Source: Candidatus Methanomethylicus sp. (GTDB lineage: Archaea; Thermoproteota; Methanomethylicia; Methanomethylicales; Methanomethylicaceae). From it: 8,091 bases of DNA. Location: contig JAJRAB010000100.1 of assembly GCA_028683025.1 (NCBI GenBank), positions 1 to 8,091 on the forward strand, written 5' to 3'. Below are positions 1-6,024 of this stretch, in pieces (positions within the stretch are counted from its first letter, which is position 1; every line of letters begins with the position of its first letter). The position numbers and the translations under genes are program-made. The notes below the pieces were generated by a model. The model saw nothing but the letters and a program-made list of their open reading frames with translations. It had not been told where the DNA came from and did not search any database.

Positions 1-1230
1 TGCCAAGATTATAAGAAATTTTGACCAGAATCCACCCAGGGGAGGGACGCCTGCCAGGCTGAGCAGCCCCAGCGAAAAAGAAACGCCCGTATAGGGCATT
101 TTGCGCCCTATCCCTTCGAGCTCCTTTAGATCGCGAGTTTTCGCTTCATGGATGAAGTTGCCGGAGGCAAGGAACAGAAGGCTCTTGCCTACTGCATGAT
201 TGAGCACATGGAATATGGCGCCCGCCATTGCCATGTAGGCAACGGGCATGCTGGAAGGGTGAAACAGCATTATGTAAGCTGCAACCCCCCCGGCAAGCAG
301 AATGAAGCCGACATTGGTTATGCTGCTGAATGCAAGAAATCTCTTGATGTCGCGCTGGGGAAGCACCATTATGTTAGCAACAGTAATCGAGATGGCTCCA
401 AATATGATCAAAATGATGCCAAAGTTATAGAGACCTGGGTTGAATATTGTAAAAAGAATCCTGAAAATAGCATAGATACCGACTTTTATCACTACGCCCG
501 ATAGCAGAGCGCTTACCGGGCTTGGGGCAGCTGGATGGGCATCGGGCAGCCAGCTGTGGAATGGGACAACGGCGCCAGTAACGGCAAAACCAGCAAAGAT
601 CATTGCCAGCGCGAAATAGCCCTGAGGAGTCCATACCATTGGCATCCCAGCCATCACAGCGTGGATATTGAGGGTTCCAGTCATTCCGTAAAGCAGGGAG
701 ATCCCATAAAGGGCTATGAGCGATCCGATGGTGCTCATCACGAGGTATTTAAATCCTGCTTCAATGGGCTCCCACCTATACTTCCTAAATGCAACGAGGG
801 CATAGGATGAGACACACATCAATTCCCAAAATACAAACAGCGTAAAGAGATCGCCTGACAGGACGACACCAGTCATTCCTGCAACGAGCATTAGAAGCAA
901 GGAGTAAAATTTTTCCAGACCATCATCAACTGACATGTATTTTGTTGAGTAAATGGATGCCAGCAACCCCAAGCTGCAAAACAGGCATGCCATAAATATG
1001 CTAAACATGTCTGCATACAACTCAACCCCTAAGGGCGGTGCGAATCCATTGAGGATATAGCTCTGGGGGAGCTGGAGTGAGAGCTGGTAAAGTGAATATA
1101 GCGAAAAGCCAATTGAAAGCGCCGACAAAACTACGTAAATGCGTTCCCTTCCCCTGAGGACTATTGAGACCATAATTATGGAGGCAGCTCCCAGCAAAGG
1201 ATAGAGCACAGGTTCTACCAGCGACACCAT
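1..1230 (-). CDS. Antiporter-like membrane subunit (MrpD/MbhH/NuoL-M-N family), 3' end cut by window
   Basis: This is the N-terminal 410 residues of a polytopic ion-translocating subunit; it runs off the left edge without a stop. The ORF was read by hand from ATG at 1230, with AGGTGG just upstream. The proton-antiporter membrane domain is clear: GDLFTLFVFWEL (127-138) contains the conserved pump-site Glu E136, AGFKYL has Lys K161, PFHSWLPDAHPAAPSP (223-238) is a family signature, VIKVGIYA has K249, and HVLNHAVGKSLLFL (341-354) has K349. The GMTGVVLSGDLF stretch resembles Mrp/Mbh antiporter subunits more than E. coli NuoL. In this family the lysine/glutamate chain carries protons or Na+ across the membrane. 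It is the last visible gene of the hydrogenase operon and starts 2 nt after the nuoK-like stop. Family membership is firm; assignment to L, M, N, MrpD or MbhH type is uncertain without the C-terminus. Confidence 0.9.
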   Translation of the reverse strand, partial: MVSLVEPVLYPLLGAASIIMVSIVLRGRERIYVVLSALSIGFSLYSLYQLSLQLPQSYILNGFAPPLGVELYADMFSIFMACLFCSLGLLASIYSTKYMSVDDGLEKFYSLLLMLVAGMTGVVLSGDLFTLFVFWELMCVSSYALVAFRKYRWEPIEAGFKYLVMSTIGSLIALYGISLLYGMTGTLNIHAVMAGMPMVWTPQGYFALAMIFAGFAVTGAVVPFHSWLPDAHPAAPSPVSALLSGVVIKVGIYAIFRILFTIFNPGLYNFGIILIIFGAISITVANIMVLPQRDIKRFLAFSSITNVGFILLAGGVAAYIMLFHPSSMPVAYMAMAGAIFHVLNHAVGKSLLFLASGNFIHEAKTRDLKELEGIGRKMPYTGVSFSLGLLSLAGVPPLGGFWSKFLIILA

Positions 1231-1232
1231 TT

Positions 1233-1532
1233 CTACCACCTGAGCCTCCGGAGCTTCTTTGTGCTGGCACTGCCGGATTGCTTGAAGGCATTGATAATAA
1301 GTGACAGGGCAAAAGCAGCAATGGCTGCGCCGATCGCGATTGAGATCAGAACAATAGATGCTACTAGTGGATCAGTCTGCTCGCCATTGAAGGCTAGGGA
1401 AATGAAATTGAGATTGACCGAGGTCGTTATGATTTCGATCCCGATTACGGTCTTGATCATGTTGCGCTTTGAAATGACGCAGTAAAGACCGATGAACAGA
1501 AGGATAAGGGCGGTGGCAGCAAAAACGATCAA
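1233..1532 (-). CDS. NuoK/MbhG/MrpC-like membrane subunit
   Basis: A 99-residue protein with three predicted transmembrane helices, the usual NuoK/MrpC size. GLYCVISKRNMIKTVIGIE (15-33) is the family core, with the conserved Glu E33 in helix 2 followed by VNLNF. Helix 3 begins DPLVASIVLISIAIG, which matches the DPLPQALVLTAIVIG style of MrpC/MbhG. By my alignment the second NuoK Glu (E72 in E. coli) is replaced by Ala (A69). The protein should lie next to the antiporter subunit and form part of the ion path. The start is TTG inside a TTGA overlap with the J2 stop, supported by GGAGGAGG seven bases upstream. The C-terminus is basic (KKLRRLR). Naming it NuoK or MbhG is a matter of phylogeny. Confidence 0.88.
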   Translation of the reverse strand: MIVFAATALILLFIGLYCVISKRNMIKTVIGIEIITTSVNLNFISLAFNGEQTDPLVASIVLISIAIGAAIAAFALSLIINAFKQSGSASTKKLRRLRW

Positions 1533-1849
1533 ATTTCTTCCTCCTCCTCTTCACTGAGGGAGGATTGAGGGTTATCCTCTACGGTGCGCTCGGCTGAACC
1601 TGGGCGCGTTCCCTCCCTAAAAATCGCAGCTATGGCGACTGTTGCTGCAACCACAATGAACCCCTGAACCAACACATCAATTCCTCGGTAATCCCATATG
1701 AACCCAGGCTGCTGCTCGAATGGCCTTGCCAACTCTATCTCCACACTCAGCCCGATTACCGATGGGAAAAACAGAATTACCAGAAGGGCCAATGCTACGA
1801 ATCCAAGGAGACCTGCGATCGGCAGCAAGCGCTCTCGGGATTGGCTCAC
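1529..1849 (-). CDS. Second half of split NuoJ, MbhE-like membrane protein
   Basis: A 106-residue protein with two likely transmembrane helices (about 10-28 and 57-77). DYRGIDVLVQGFIVVAAT (53-70) resembles the YRxxDTLGExxV motif of MbhE and of the MrpA C-terminal domain, with Gln at the usual Glu position. I see no clear NuoJ C-terminal signature. The protein sits between J1 and the K-like subunit, where a NuoJ C-terminal half or MbhE would be expected, so a structural role in the membrane arm is inferred. The start is GTG, 2 nt after the J1 stop, with GAGGAGG about 11 nt upstream. The last 26 residues are hydrophilic and end in six consecutive Glu codons plus Ile; those codons also supply the ribosome site of the next gene. 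Exact family needs a profile search. Confidence 0.75.
   Translation of the reverse strand: MSQSRERLLPIAGLLGFVALALLVILFFPSVIGLSVEIELARPFEQQPGFIWDYRGIDVLVQGFIVVAATVAIAAIFREGTRPGSAERTVEDNPQSSLSEEEEEEI
1540..1547 (-). promoter_or_regulatory. Ribosome binding site for the TTG-started nuoK-like gene
   Basis: GGAGGAGG lies 7 nt before the TTG at 1532 and is made of the poly-glutamate codons that end the J2 gene. It supports TTG as the real start and makes the site part of the preceding coding sequence. Confidence 0.65.
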
Positions 1850-1851
1850 GA

Positions 1852-2106
1852 TCAGTCAATCCTCCTCTTCTTAAGAATGTGCAGTAGGGCAAGGAATAGG
1901 ACCGTGATAGCACCAGCGTTTATAGCCAACTGGAATACTGAGACATATGGGGCATCCATTAGGTAGAAGGCAACCGCGACCAGGAGGCTCATTATTGAAA
2001 AGGATATGGCCATCCTTACCAGATCCCGCACTTCCACAGCGATGACTGCAAAAATGAGAATCAACGCAGCAATCAAATAGTAAATAAGTTCAGGCATGCG
2101 GTTCAC
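1852..2106 (-). CDS. First half of split NuoJ, NuoJ/MbhD-like membrane protein
   Basis: A protein of 84 residues (81 from the internal ATG at 2097) with three hydrophobic helices. AVEVRDLVRMA (23-33) and DAPYVSVFQLAINAGAITVL (51-70) match the N-terminal half of NuoJ; the AGA and Gln features are NuoJ-like, while the APxV spacing recalls MbhD (DUF4040). It is far shorter than bacterial NuoJ (about 165-185 aa) because the second half is a separate gene, as in other archaeal Fpo-type operons. In complex I NuoJ lies beside NuoH and NuoK and links the redox arm to the pump arm. The start is uncertain: GTG at 2106 makes a GTGA overlap with the nuoI stop but lies only 3 nt from GGAGGT, whereas ATG at 2097 lies 12 nt from it. 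Confidence 0.82.
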   Translation of the reverse strand: MNRMPELIYYLIAALILIFAVIAVEVRDLVRMAISFSIMSLLVAVAFYLMDAPYVSVFQLAINAGAITVLFLALLHILKKRRID

Positions 2107-2441
2107 CTTACCTCCAAAGATTTTCGGTCATAGGCTGCATTTTCGAATTCCTTTGAATAGGAGATGCATTTTTTCGGGCAGCTCTCCTGGCACTGACCGC
2201 AGAACATGCAGCGGTCCAGGAAAAAGGTGGGGCGTTTTCCTTTAGCATCCACAATGATCACTATTGCACCGGATGGGCAATCCTTTTCGCAAAGCGTGCA
2301 ACCTATACAGCTCTCCCGGTTCAAGATCATCTTTCCCCTGAACCCGTCCGGAAGGCTTACCTCCTCCCGGTTTCCAAAGGGATATTTTTCAGTTGACTTT
2401 GGCCTGAATAGCTGTCTGTAAGCTTCCCAGATTATGGACAT
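2103..2441 (-). CDS. nuoI: NuoI-like 2x[4Fe-4S] ferredoxin subunit
   Basis: A 112-residue iron-sulfur protein. Two ferredoxin motifs are complete: CIGCTLCEKDCP (from about residue 45) and CMFCGQCQESCP (from about 78), each CxxCxxCxxxCP, giving two [4Fe-4S] clusters. The N-terminal helix SIIWEAYRQLF is typical of NuoI/FpoI, and KMILNRESCIGC leads into the first motif. The subunit passes electrons to the NuoB-like protein. With no NuoEFG or FpoF nearby, it may itself be the docking point for ferredoxin (inference). The start is ATG at 2441, sharing one base with the nuoH stop (TGATG) and preceded by GGAGGG at 7 nt. An upstream in-frame start at 2507 would overlap nuoH by 67 nt and adds residues unlike NuoI, so it was not used. 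Confidence 0.95.
   Translation of the reverse strand: MSIIWEAYRQLFRPKSTEKYPFGNREEVSLPDGFRGKMILNRESCIGCTLCEKDCPSGAIVIIVDAKGKRPTFFLDRCMFCGQCQESCPKKCISYSKEFENAAYDRKSLEVR
2110..2115 (-). promoter_or_regulatory. Ribosome binding site near the two candidate J1 starts
   Basis: GGAGGT on the minus strand lies 3 nt before GTG 2106 and 12 nt before ATG 2097. Neither spacing is ideal, so the J1 start stays open between these two codons. Confidence 0.55.
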
Positions 2442-3421
2442 CAAAGAGCCCTCCAGAGCACGGTAATCAGGATTTGGAGCAGCGAAAGGGGTATCAAATA
2501 ACGCCAAGCGAAAGAGACCATCTGGTCTATTCTGACCCGGGCAAATACAGCCCTTACAGTAACCAGAACCGCAAGTACCAGGAACATTTTTAAAACAAAA
2601 TAAAGGGGTAGGAGGAATGCTTCGGCTCCAGCAACCAAAGGCCCATAGGGGCCTCCAAGATAGAGGGCCACGGCTAGGGCTGAGATGAAAACCAATTCCA
2701 GATTTCTGGATAGACGGATAATTGCCAGCTTTCTGCCAGAATACTCGGTCACCCAGCCTGCAACTATCTCCTGCTCCGCCTCAGGGATGTCAAAAGGAAT
2801 TCTCTCGAGTTCAGCCTGGGCTGCAACGAGGAAAATTATGAACCCAAGCAGTTGGGGCCCCGCAATGTTCCACAGGTTCGAGCCTTGCCAGCTCACTATG
2901 CCAGCAATTTCAACAGAGCCGCTGGCAATGCAGACACCCACAATTGAAAGCATCAAAGGTATTTCAAAACCCAGCAGCTGTAGAACTGCTCTTTCGGCAC
3001 CTATTGCCGAGTATCGGCTCACCGAGGAAAATCCTGCAAGGAAGACCAAAATGCAGAAGAAGGTCATGGCTGTGATCGCAAGCACAATGTCGCCAGAGAA
3101 CGAAATTATCCCTGCATTTCCCATTACAGGCATTAGGGTGATTGCCGTGAGCATTAGGGCGCACATGATTACTGGGACGGAGTTGAATATCTTCTTGTCA
3201 GCGTATTTAGGGGTGAGATCCTCCTTTATCATTAATTTAATGAAGTCAGCAATCGGTTGTAGGATTCCCCTAGGTCCAGTATAGAGTGGCCCGACCCTAC
3301 TCTGCATATCAGCGTAAAATTTTCGATCCAGCCATTCAAAGAAGAAAGCCAAGCCTATGAAAAACAGGAAGCCAGGAAAGATGAATGTTTGGAATATTGA
3401 TAAAAAGGGTTCCATAGCCAT
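2441..3421 (-). CDS. nuoH: NuoH/FpoH/MbhM-like membrane anchor subunit
   Basis: A 326-residue protein with about eight hydrophobic helices, the normal length for NuoH. Signatures: DMQSRVGPLYTGPRGILQPI (38-57), the loop FIKLMIKEDLTPKYADK (60-76), and ERIPFDIPEAEQEIVAGWVT (206-225) followed by EYSG, the strongly conserved acidic loop facing the redox arm. NuoH-type subunits anchor the NuoB/NuoD pair to the membrane and couple redox chemistry to ion movement; the family is shared by complex I, Fpo and energy-converting hydrogenases (MbhM, EchB). ATG at 3421 has GAGGAAGAA directly upstream; a second ATG at 3415 is equally possible and costs two residues. It starts 12 nt after the large-subunit stop, the widest gap in the operon. 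Confidence 0.97.
   Translation of the reverse strand: MAMEPFLSIFQTFIFPGFLFFIGLAFFFEWLDRKFYADMQSRVGPLYTGPRGILQPIADFIKLMIKEDLTPKYADKKIFNSVPVIMCALMLTAITLMPVMGNAGIISFSGDIVLAITAMTFFCILVFLAGFSSVSRYSAIGAERAVLQLLGFEIPLMLSIVGVCIASGSVEIAGIVSWQGSNLWNIAGPQLLGFIIFLVAAQAELERIPFDIPEAEQEIVAGWVTEYSGRKLAIIRLSRNLELVFISALAVALYLGGPYGPLVAGAEAFLLPLYFVLKMFLVLAVLVTVRAVFARVRIDQMVSFAWRYLIPLSLLQILITVLWRAL
2449..2454 (-). promoter_or_regulatory. Ribosome binding site that decides the nuoI start
   Basis: GGAGGG on the minus strand lies 7 nt before ATG 2441 and inside the end of nuoH. It supports the short NuoI over the in-frame start at 2507, and with the TGATG junction implies coupled translation of nuoH and nuoI. Confidence 0.7.
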
Positions 3422-3433
3422 TTCTTCCTCAAT

Positions 3434-4591
3434 TCAACTCTTACCATAAGTGCCGATGTTTTTTTCCAGCCTGGCAGTGCAACTGAAGCAGGGATCTATC
3501 GAGGCCAGAATGACGGGGACATCAGCGATGTTTACAACGTACCGCCCCTTTGAGCTTAACATGTGCACCAGGGATGGAAGATTTGAAATTGTGGGTGTTT
3601 TAACCTTATACCTATAGGGTTTGTCAGATCCATCAGACCTGAGATAGTGCATGAGCTCCCCCCTGGGGGCTTCAACGCGGGATATGAATTCTCCTGCTGG
3701 GACTCGCCTAGGCAATCGGTTGATTATTGGCCCAGAGGGAAGATGTTCCAAGCAGTATCTAATGATATTAATTGATTCAACAATCTCATCAATGCGCACA
3801 AGTATCCTCGAGAAGGAGTCGCATCCGTCGCAGGTAATCACATTAAATGGGACAGAGGCATGGGCAGCGTAGGGATCATCTGCACGAGCATCAATCTTAA
3901 TCCCTGATGCCCTCAGTGTTGGGCCCACCGCCGAAAGGCGGATGGCATCCTCGGGTGGGAGTATGCCTATGGATTGGGTCCGGCTAATGACAGTTTTTTC
4001 AGTTTCCACAATCTTCCTGTAGAATTTCGCCCTCTCTTCAAGCCTATCCATTCCTTTTCTTATCTTGGCAGTGATTTCAGGGGTTAGATCCCTACGAACC
4101 CCGCCAATGATGTTATATGCTGACGTAATCCTGTTTCCTGTGAAAGCTTCCATAAGGTCTAAGGAAACTTCCCTATCTAGCCAGATGTACATGAAGAAGG
4201 TATCAAATCCAATCTCATGCGCAGCAACACCGAGCCAAAGCAGATGGCTGTGGATGCGGGCTAATTCCTCGACAAGCACCCTGAGCATCTTGGCCCTCTC
4301 TGGAGCATCTTTTAATTGTACACCCTCAACACACTGGGTGAAGGTGAGGGTATGGGCTACGTTACAAATGCCGCAGATTCTTTCTATCAAGTAGAGATTC
4401 TGGACATAGGTCCTGTATTCAGCAGCCTTTTCAATTCCCCGGTGGTTATAGCTTACGTCAAGCCCCACACCTACAACATGCTCTCCTTCAACTTTGAGGG
4501 TAATCAGAGCTGGTTCCTTCAATGCAGGATGCTGGGGACCGATGGGTATGTCAAAGAGGCGTTCATAGCCAGAATTTACACTGCCACTCAT
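3434..4591 (-). CDS. NuoD-like [NiFe]-hydrogenase large subunit (group 4)
   Basis: A 385-residue catalytic subunit. Complex-I-family motifs are present: IPIGPQHP (15-22), NHRGIEK (49-55), ARIHSHLLWLG (111-121), EAPRGE (307-312). Both [NiFe] ligand pairs are intact: RICGICNVAH (71-80; C73, C76) and DPCFSCTAR (366-374; C368, C371), with Arg after the second pair as in group 4 enzymes. Genuine NuoD and FpoD have lost these cysteines. The residue aligned with the quinone-site His of Nqo4 is Lys (K25), and its quinone-site Tyr aligns with G74. The enzyme should therefore reduce protons to H2 or oxidise H2 at the membrane's cytoplasmic face. Only 14 residues follow the last Cys, so a long cleaved maturation tail is absent. 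ATG at 4591 is preceded by AAGGAGG, 1 nt after the nuoC stop. Hydrogenase assignment is strong; subgroup and direction are not settled. Confidence 0.94.
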   Translation of the reverse strand: MSGSVNSGYERLFDIPIGPQHPALKEPALITLKVEGEHVVGVGLDVSYNHRGIEKAAEYRTYVQNLYLIERICGICNVAHTLTFTQCVEGVQLKDAPERAKMLRVLVEELARIHSHLLWLGVAAHEIGFDTFFMYIWLDREVSLDLMEAFTGNRITSAYNIIGGVRRDLTPEITAKIRKGMDRLEERAKFYRKIVETEKTVISRTQSIGILPPEDAIRLSAVGPTLRASGIKIDARADDPYAAHASVPFNVITCDGCDSFSRILVRIDEIVESINIIRYCLEHLPSGPIINRLPRRVPAGEFISRVEAPRGELMHYLRSDGSDKPYRYKVKTPTISNLPSLVHMLSSKGRYVVNIADVPVILASIDPCFSCTARLEKNIGTYGKS

Positions 4592-4592
4592 G

Positions 4593-5057
4593 CTAAGGCC
4601 TCCTTATGGGTTCTGGAACTTTCGGCACAAAACATTTCCTAAGGGGAAAAACCCCTTCAGGCCAATCTTCAGAAAGCATGAACCTTGAAAGGTCAGGGTT
4701 ATTGAGGAAGTTTACGCCCATTAAATCGTGAACCTCTCGCTCATGGATTGAAATGCCAGGCAGGACGTCAACGACGCTGGCTATCTCTGGATTTTGCAGG
4801 GGAAGCTTAACCTTCACGGTGATGAGAGTAGATCTTCCCAGATGAAGCAATATATCAATGCCATCACCGGCATCCACTGAGGTGAGGGCAAGCACGTGTT
4901 CAAAGCCTTTTTTTGCTAGATCGGCAACTATTGCATGGTAATCTAGTGGGGCTACCAAAATAGTAATGCGTCTTGGAGAAGTAAGCTTGGCTTCAAGAAC
5001 GCCGCTCCTCTTCTGAAGTTCGTCCAATATTGATTGATCATCCATCTTAGTGCTCAT
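4593..5057 (-). CDS. nuoC: NuoC-like 30-kDa-type subunit
   Basis: A 154-residue protein of the respiratory-chain 30 kDa subunit family. The diagnostic block lies near the C-terminus: HEREVHDLMGVNF (105-117), then NPDLSRFML (120-128), then WPEGVFPLRKCF (132-143). It is soluble and should bind the large subunit and stabilise its contact with the NuoB-like subunit; it carries no cofactor. It is a separate gene rather than fused to NuoD as in E. coli or to HycE-type large subunits. ATG at 5057 overlaps the nuoB stop as ATGA, with a purine-rich GGAAGGGAG upstream. The first 30 residues are polar and poorly conserved. Naming by complex I convention is safe; functionally it belongs to the hydrogenase. 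Confidence 0.95.
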   Translation of the reverse strand: MSTKMDDQSILDELQKRSGVLEAKLTSPRRITILVAPLDYHAIVADLAKKGFEHVLALTSVDAGDGIDILLHLGRSTLITVKVKLPLQNPEIASVVDVLPGISIHEREVHDLMGVNFLNNPDLSRFMLSEDWPEGVFPLRKCFVPKVPEPIRRP

Positions 5058-5536
5058 GCTTCAGTACTCCCTTCCTCAATAATTCGCGCTTTTTTCTCTG
5101 GGGGGGCCCTAATGTGAGCCAGTAATTTTGCCACACCGTCTATTATGGCCTCGGGCTTGGGGGGGCAGCCAGGGATATAGGCGTCAACAGGGATTACGGA
5201 ATCAAGGCCGGGATAAACATTATAACATGGGCCTTTTCCACAGTTTGAGAACACTCCTCCGCTCATGCAACAGCTGCCTACAGCCACTACAAATTTGGGT
5301 TCGGGCATTTGATTATATATCATTGTAATGCGGTCCCGAATCTGACGTGTAACCGGACCTGTAACCACAAGCACATCAGCATGGCGCGGACTGCCTTTTA
5401 GGAATATCCCAAAGCGCTCAAGATCATATCGGGGGGTCAGTGCTGCAACGACTTCAATATCGCAGCCGTTGCATGAACCTGTGTTAAAATGAAGCAGCCA
5501 GGGGCTTTTCGTCCGTGCCCAGGATTTTATGCCCAT
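5054..5536 (-). CDS. NuoB-like [NiFe]-hydrogenase small subunit
   Basis: A 160-residue iron-sulfur subunit that holds the [4Fe-4S] cluster next to the active site. Ligands visible: SCNGCDIE (21-28; C22, C25), VGSCC (86-90; C89) and IPGCPPKP (121-128; C124). The CxxC spacing is that of hydrogenase small subunits such as those of Mbh and Ech; complex I NuoB normally has two adjacent cysteines there. Extra cysteines C90, C99 and C104 fall in the SCCMSGGVFSNCGKGPC stretch. No Tat signal is present, as expected for a cytoplasm-facing group 4 enzyme. ATG at 5536 overlaps the nuoA stop by one base (TAATG), with a strong AGGAGG upstream. Two runs of seven G (C on the coding strand) lie in the gene but the frame is intact. 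Confidence 0.95.
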   Translation of the reverse strand: MGIKSWARTKSPWLLHFNTGSCNGCDIEVVAALTPRYDLERFGIFLKGSPRHADVLVVTGPVTRQIRDRITMIYNQMPEPKFVVAVGSCCMSGGVFSNCGKGPCYNVYPGLDSVIPVDAYIPGCPPKPEAIIDGVAKLLAHIRAPPEKKARIIEEGSTEA

Positions 5537-5904
5537 TAACCTTTCCTCCTGAAGACCGGAAGCGAGTAGAGCGCCAGTGCGGCAAGGGAGATATAAATTA
5601 CAGGCAGCAGCACAGATGTGCTGCCGAATGAGAATATGAGCAAAATGGCCACCACATCGAAAACAAGAAAGACAGCTGCGAACTCAAACATGTGTATACT
5701 AATTGGGACTTTCTCAGCCGGTACTTTTTCGCCACAGGAGTAGGGAAGGCTCTTCTCCTGGTTTTCCTGTTTGGGGGATCTTCCTGCCAGCAGGATTACA
5801 CTGGCAAGTAACAAAGCCATGAAGAAAATCAGGACAGGATTAGTCAGTAGATCCTCAAACATAAACCCTACATTAAATGTGGATTCCATATATGTTTTTC
5901 TCAT
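5536..5904 (-). CDS. nuoA: NuoA/FpoA-like membrane subunit, first gene of operon
   Basis: A 122-residue protein with three hydrophobic helices (about 22-40, 75-93, 97-115). The helix 1-2 loop holds YSCGEK (55-60), where C57 corresponds to the conserved loop Cys of NuoA/ND3, and helix 2 has FEFAAVFLVFDVVAILL (73-89) with the conserved acidic residues E74 and D83. In complex I this subunit sits at the quinone cavity beside NuoH and NuoD. Its presence here is notable because I do not know a NuoA-type subunit from classical Ech or Mbh hydrogenases. ATG at 5904 or ATG at 5889 (residue 6) could be used; neither has a clear ribosome site, unlike most downstream genes, which fits a short-leader or leaderless transcript. 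Confidence 0.9.
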   Translation of the reverse strand: MRKTYMESTFNVGFMFEDLLTNPVLIFFMALLLASVILLAGRSPKQENQEKSLPYSCGEKVPAEKVPISIHMFEFAAVFLVFDVVAILLIFSFGSTSVLLPVIYISLAALALYSLPVFRRKG

Positions 5905-5944
5905 ATAATTAAATTATAATGATTGATGAACTTCAATATTTTTG

Positions 5945-5953
5945 AATTATAAA
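5945..5953 (-). promoter_or_regulatory. Possible TATA box of the hydrogenase operon
   Basis: On the minus strand TTTATAATT lies about 45 nt before the nuoA ATG in an AT-rich spacer. Archaeal transcription usually starts about 25 nt after the TATA centre, which would give a leader of roughly 20 nt without a ribosome site. A second AT element, ATTATAATTT (5920-5911), lies too close to the ATG at 5904 to serve as a TATA box for it. The call rests on composition and position only. Confidence 0.35.
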
Positions 5954-6008
5954 GAGAGTAATATGCAATGAATGAGATTTTTTATTAATTAATTAAAGCA
6001 ATGATAAT

Positions 6009-6014
6009 AAAAAA
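6009..6014 (-). terminator. Possible oligo-T terminator after the acylphosphatase gene
   Basis: Six T residues on the minus strand begin 11 nt after the acylphosphatase stop. T-rich tracts without hairpins are common archaeal terminators. The spacer continues AT-rich and includes the palindrome TTAATTAATTAA (5985-5996), which could be chance in such sequence. If it terminates, the hydrogenase operon is transcribed separately from the acylphosphatase gene. Confidence 0.3.
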
Positions 6015-6024
6015 TGATAATAGT

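Noticed and set aside
148..810. Plus-strand open frames at the left end (148-504 and 535-810)
   Set aside because: The minus strand here encodes an unbroken antiporter-family protein with all signature motifs, so these are antisense shadows.
2442..2507. Longer NuoI starting at 2507
   Set aside because: It would overlap the nuoH C-terminus by 67 nt and adds residues unlike NuoI; GGAGGG and the TGATG junction support the start at 2441.
2685..3284. A 199-codon plus-strand open frame opposite nuoH
   Set aside because: It lies antisense to a clearly conserved NuoH and has no recognisable domain or ribosome site; it is a shadow of the real gene.
5100..5165. Two runs of seven G in the small-subunit gene as programmed frameshift or sequencing-error sites
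   Set aside because: The reading frame is intact on both sides and encodes the expected PGCPP motif, so there is no sign of a shift.
3434..5904. F420H2 dehydrogenase (Fpo) or quinone-reducing complex I as the identity of the operon
   Set aside because: The large subunit keeps both nickel cysteine pairs and the small subunit has CxxC, which those enzymes lack.
5985..5996. Palindrome TTAATTAATTAA as an operator
   Set aside because: It lies in extremely AT-rich sequence where such palindromes arise by chance, and it is far from the likely promoter.
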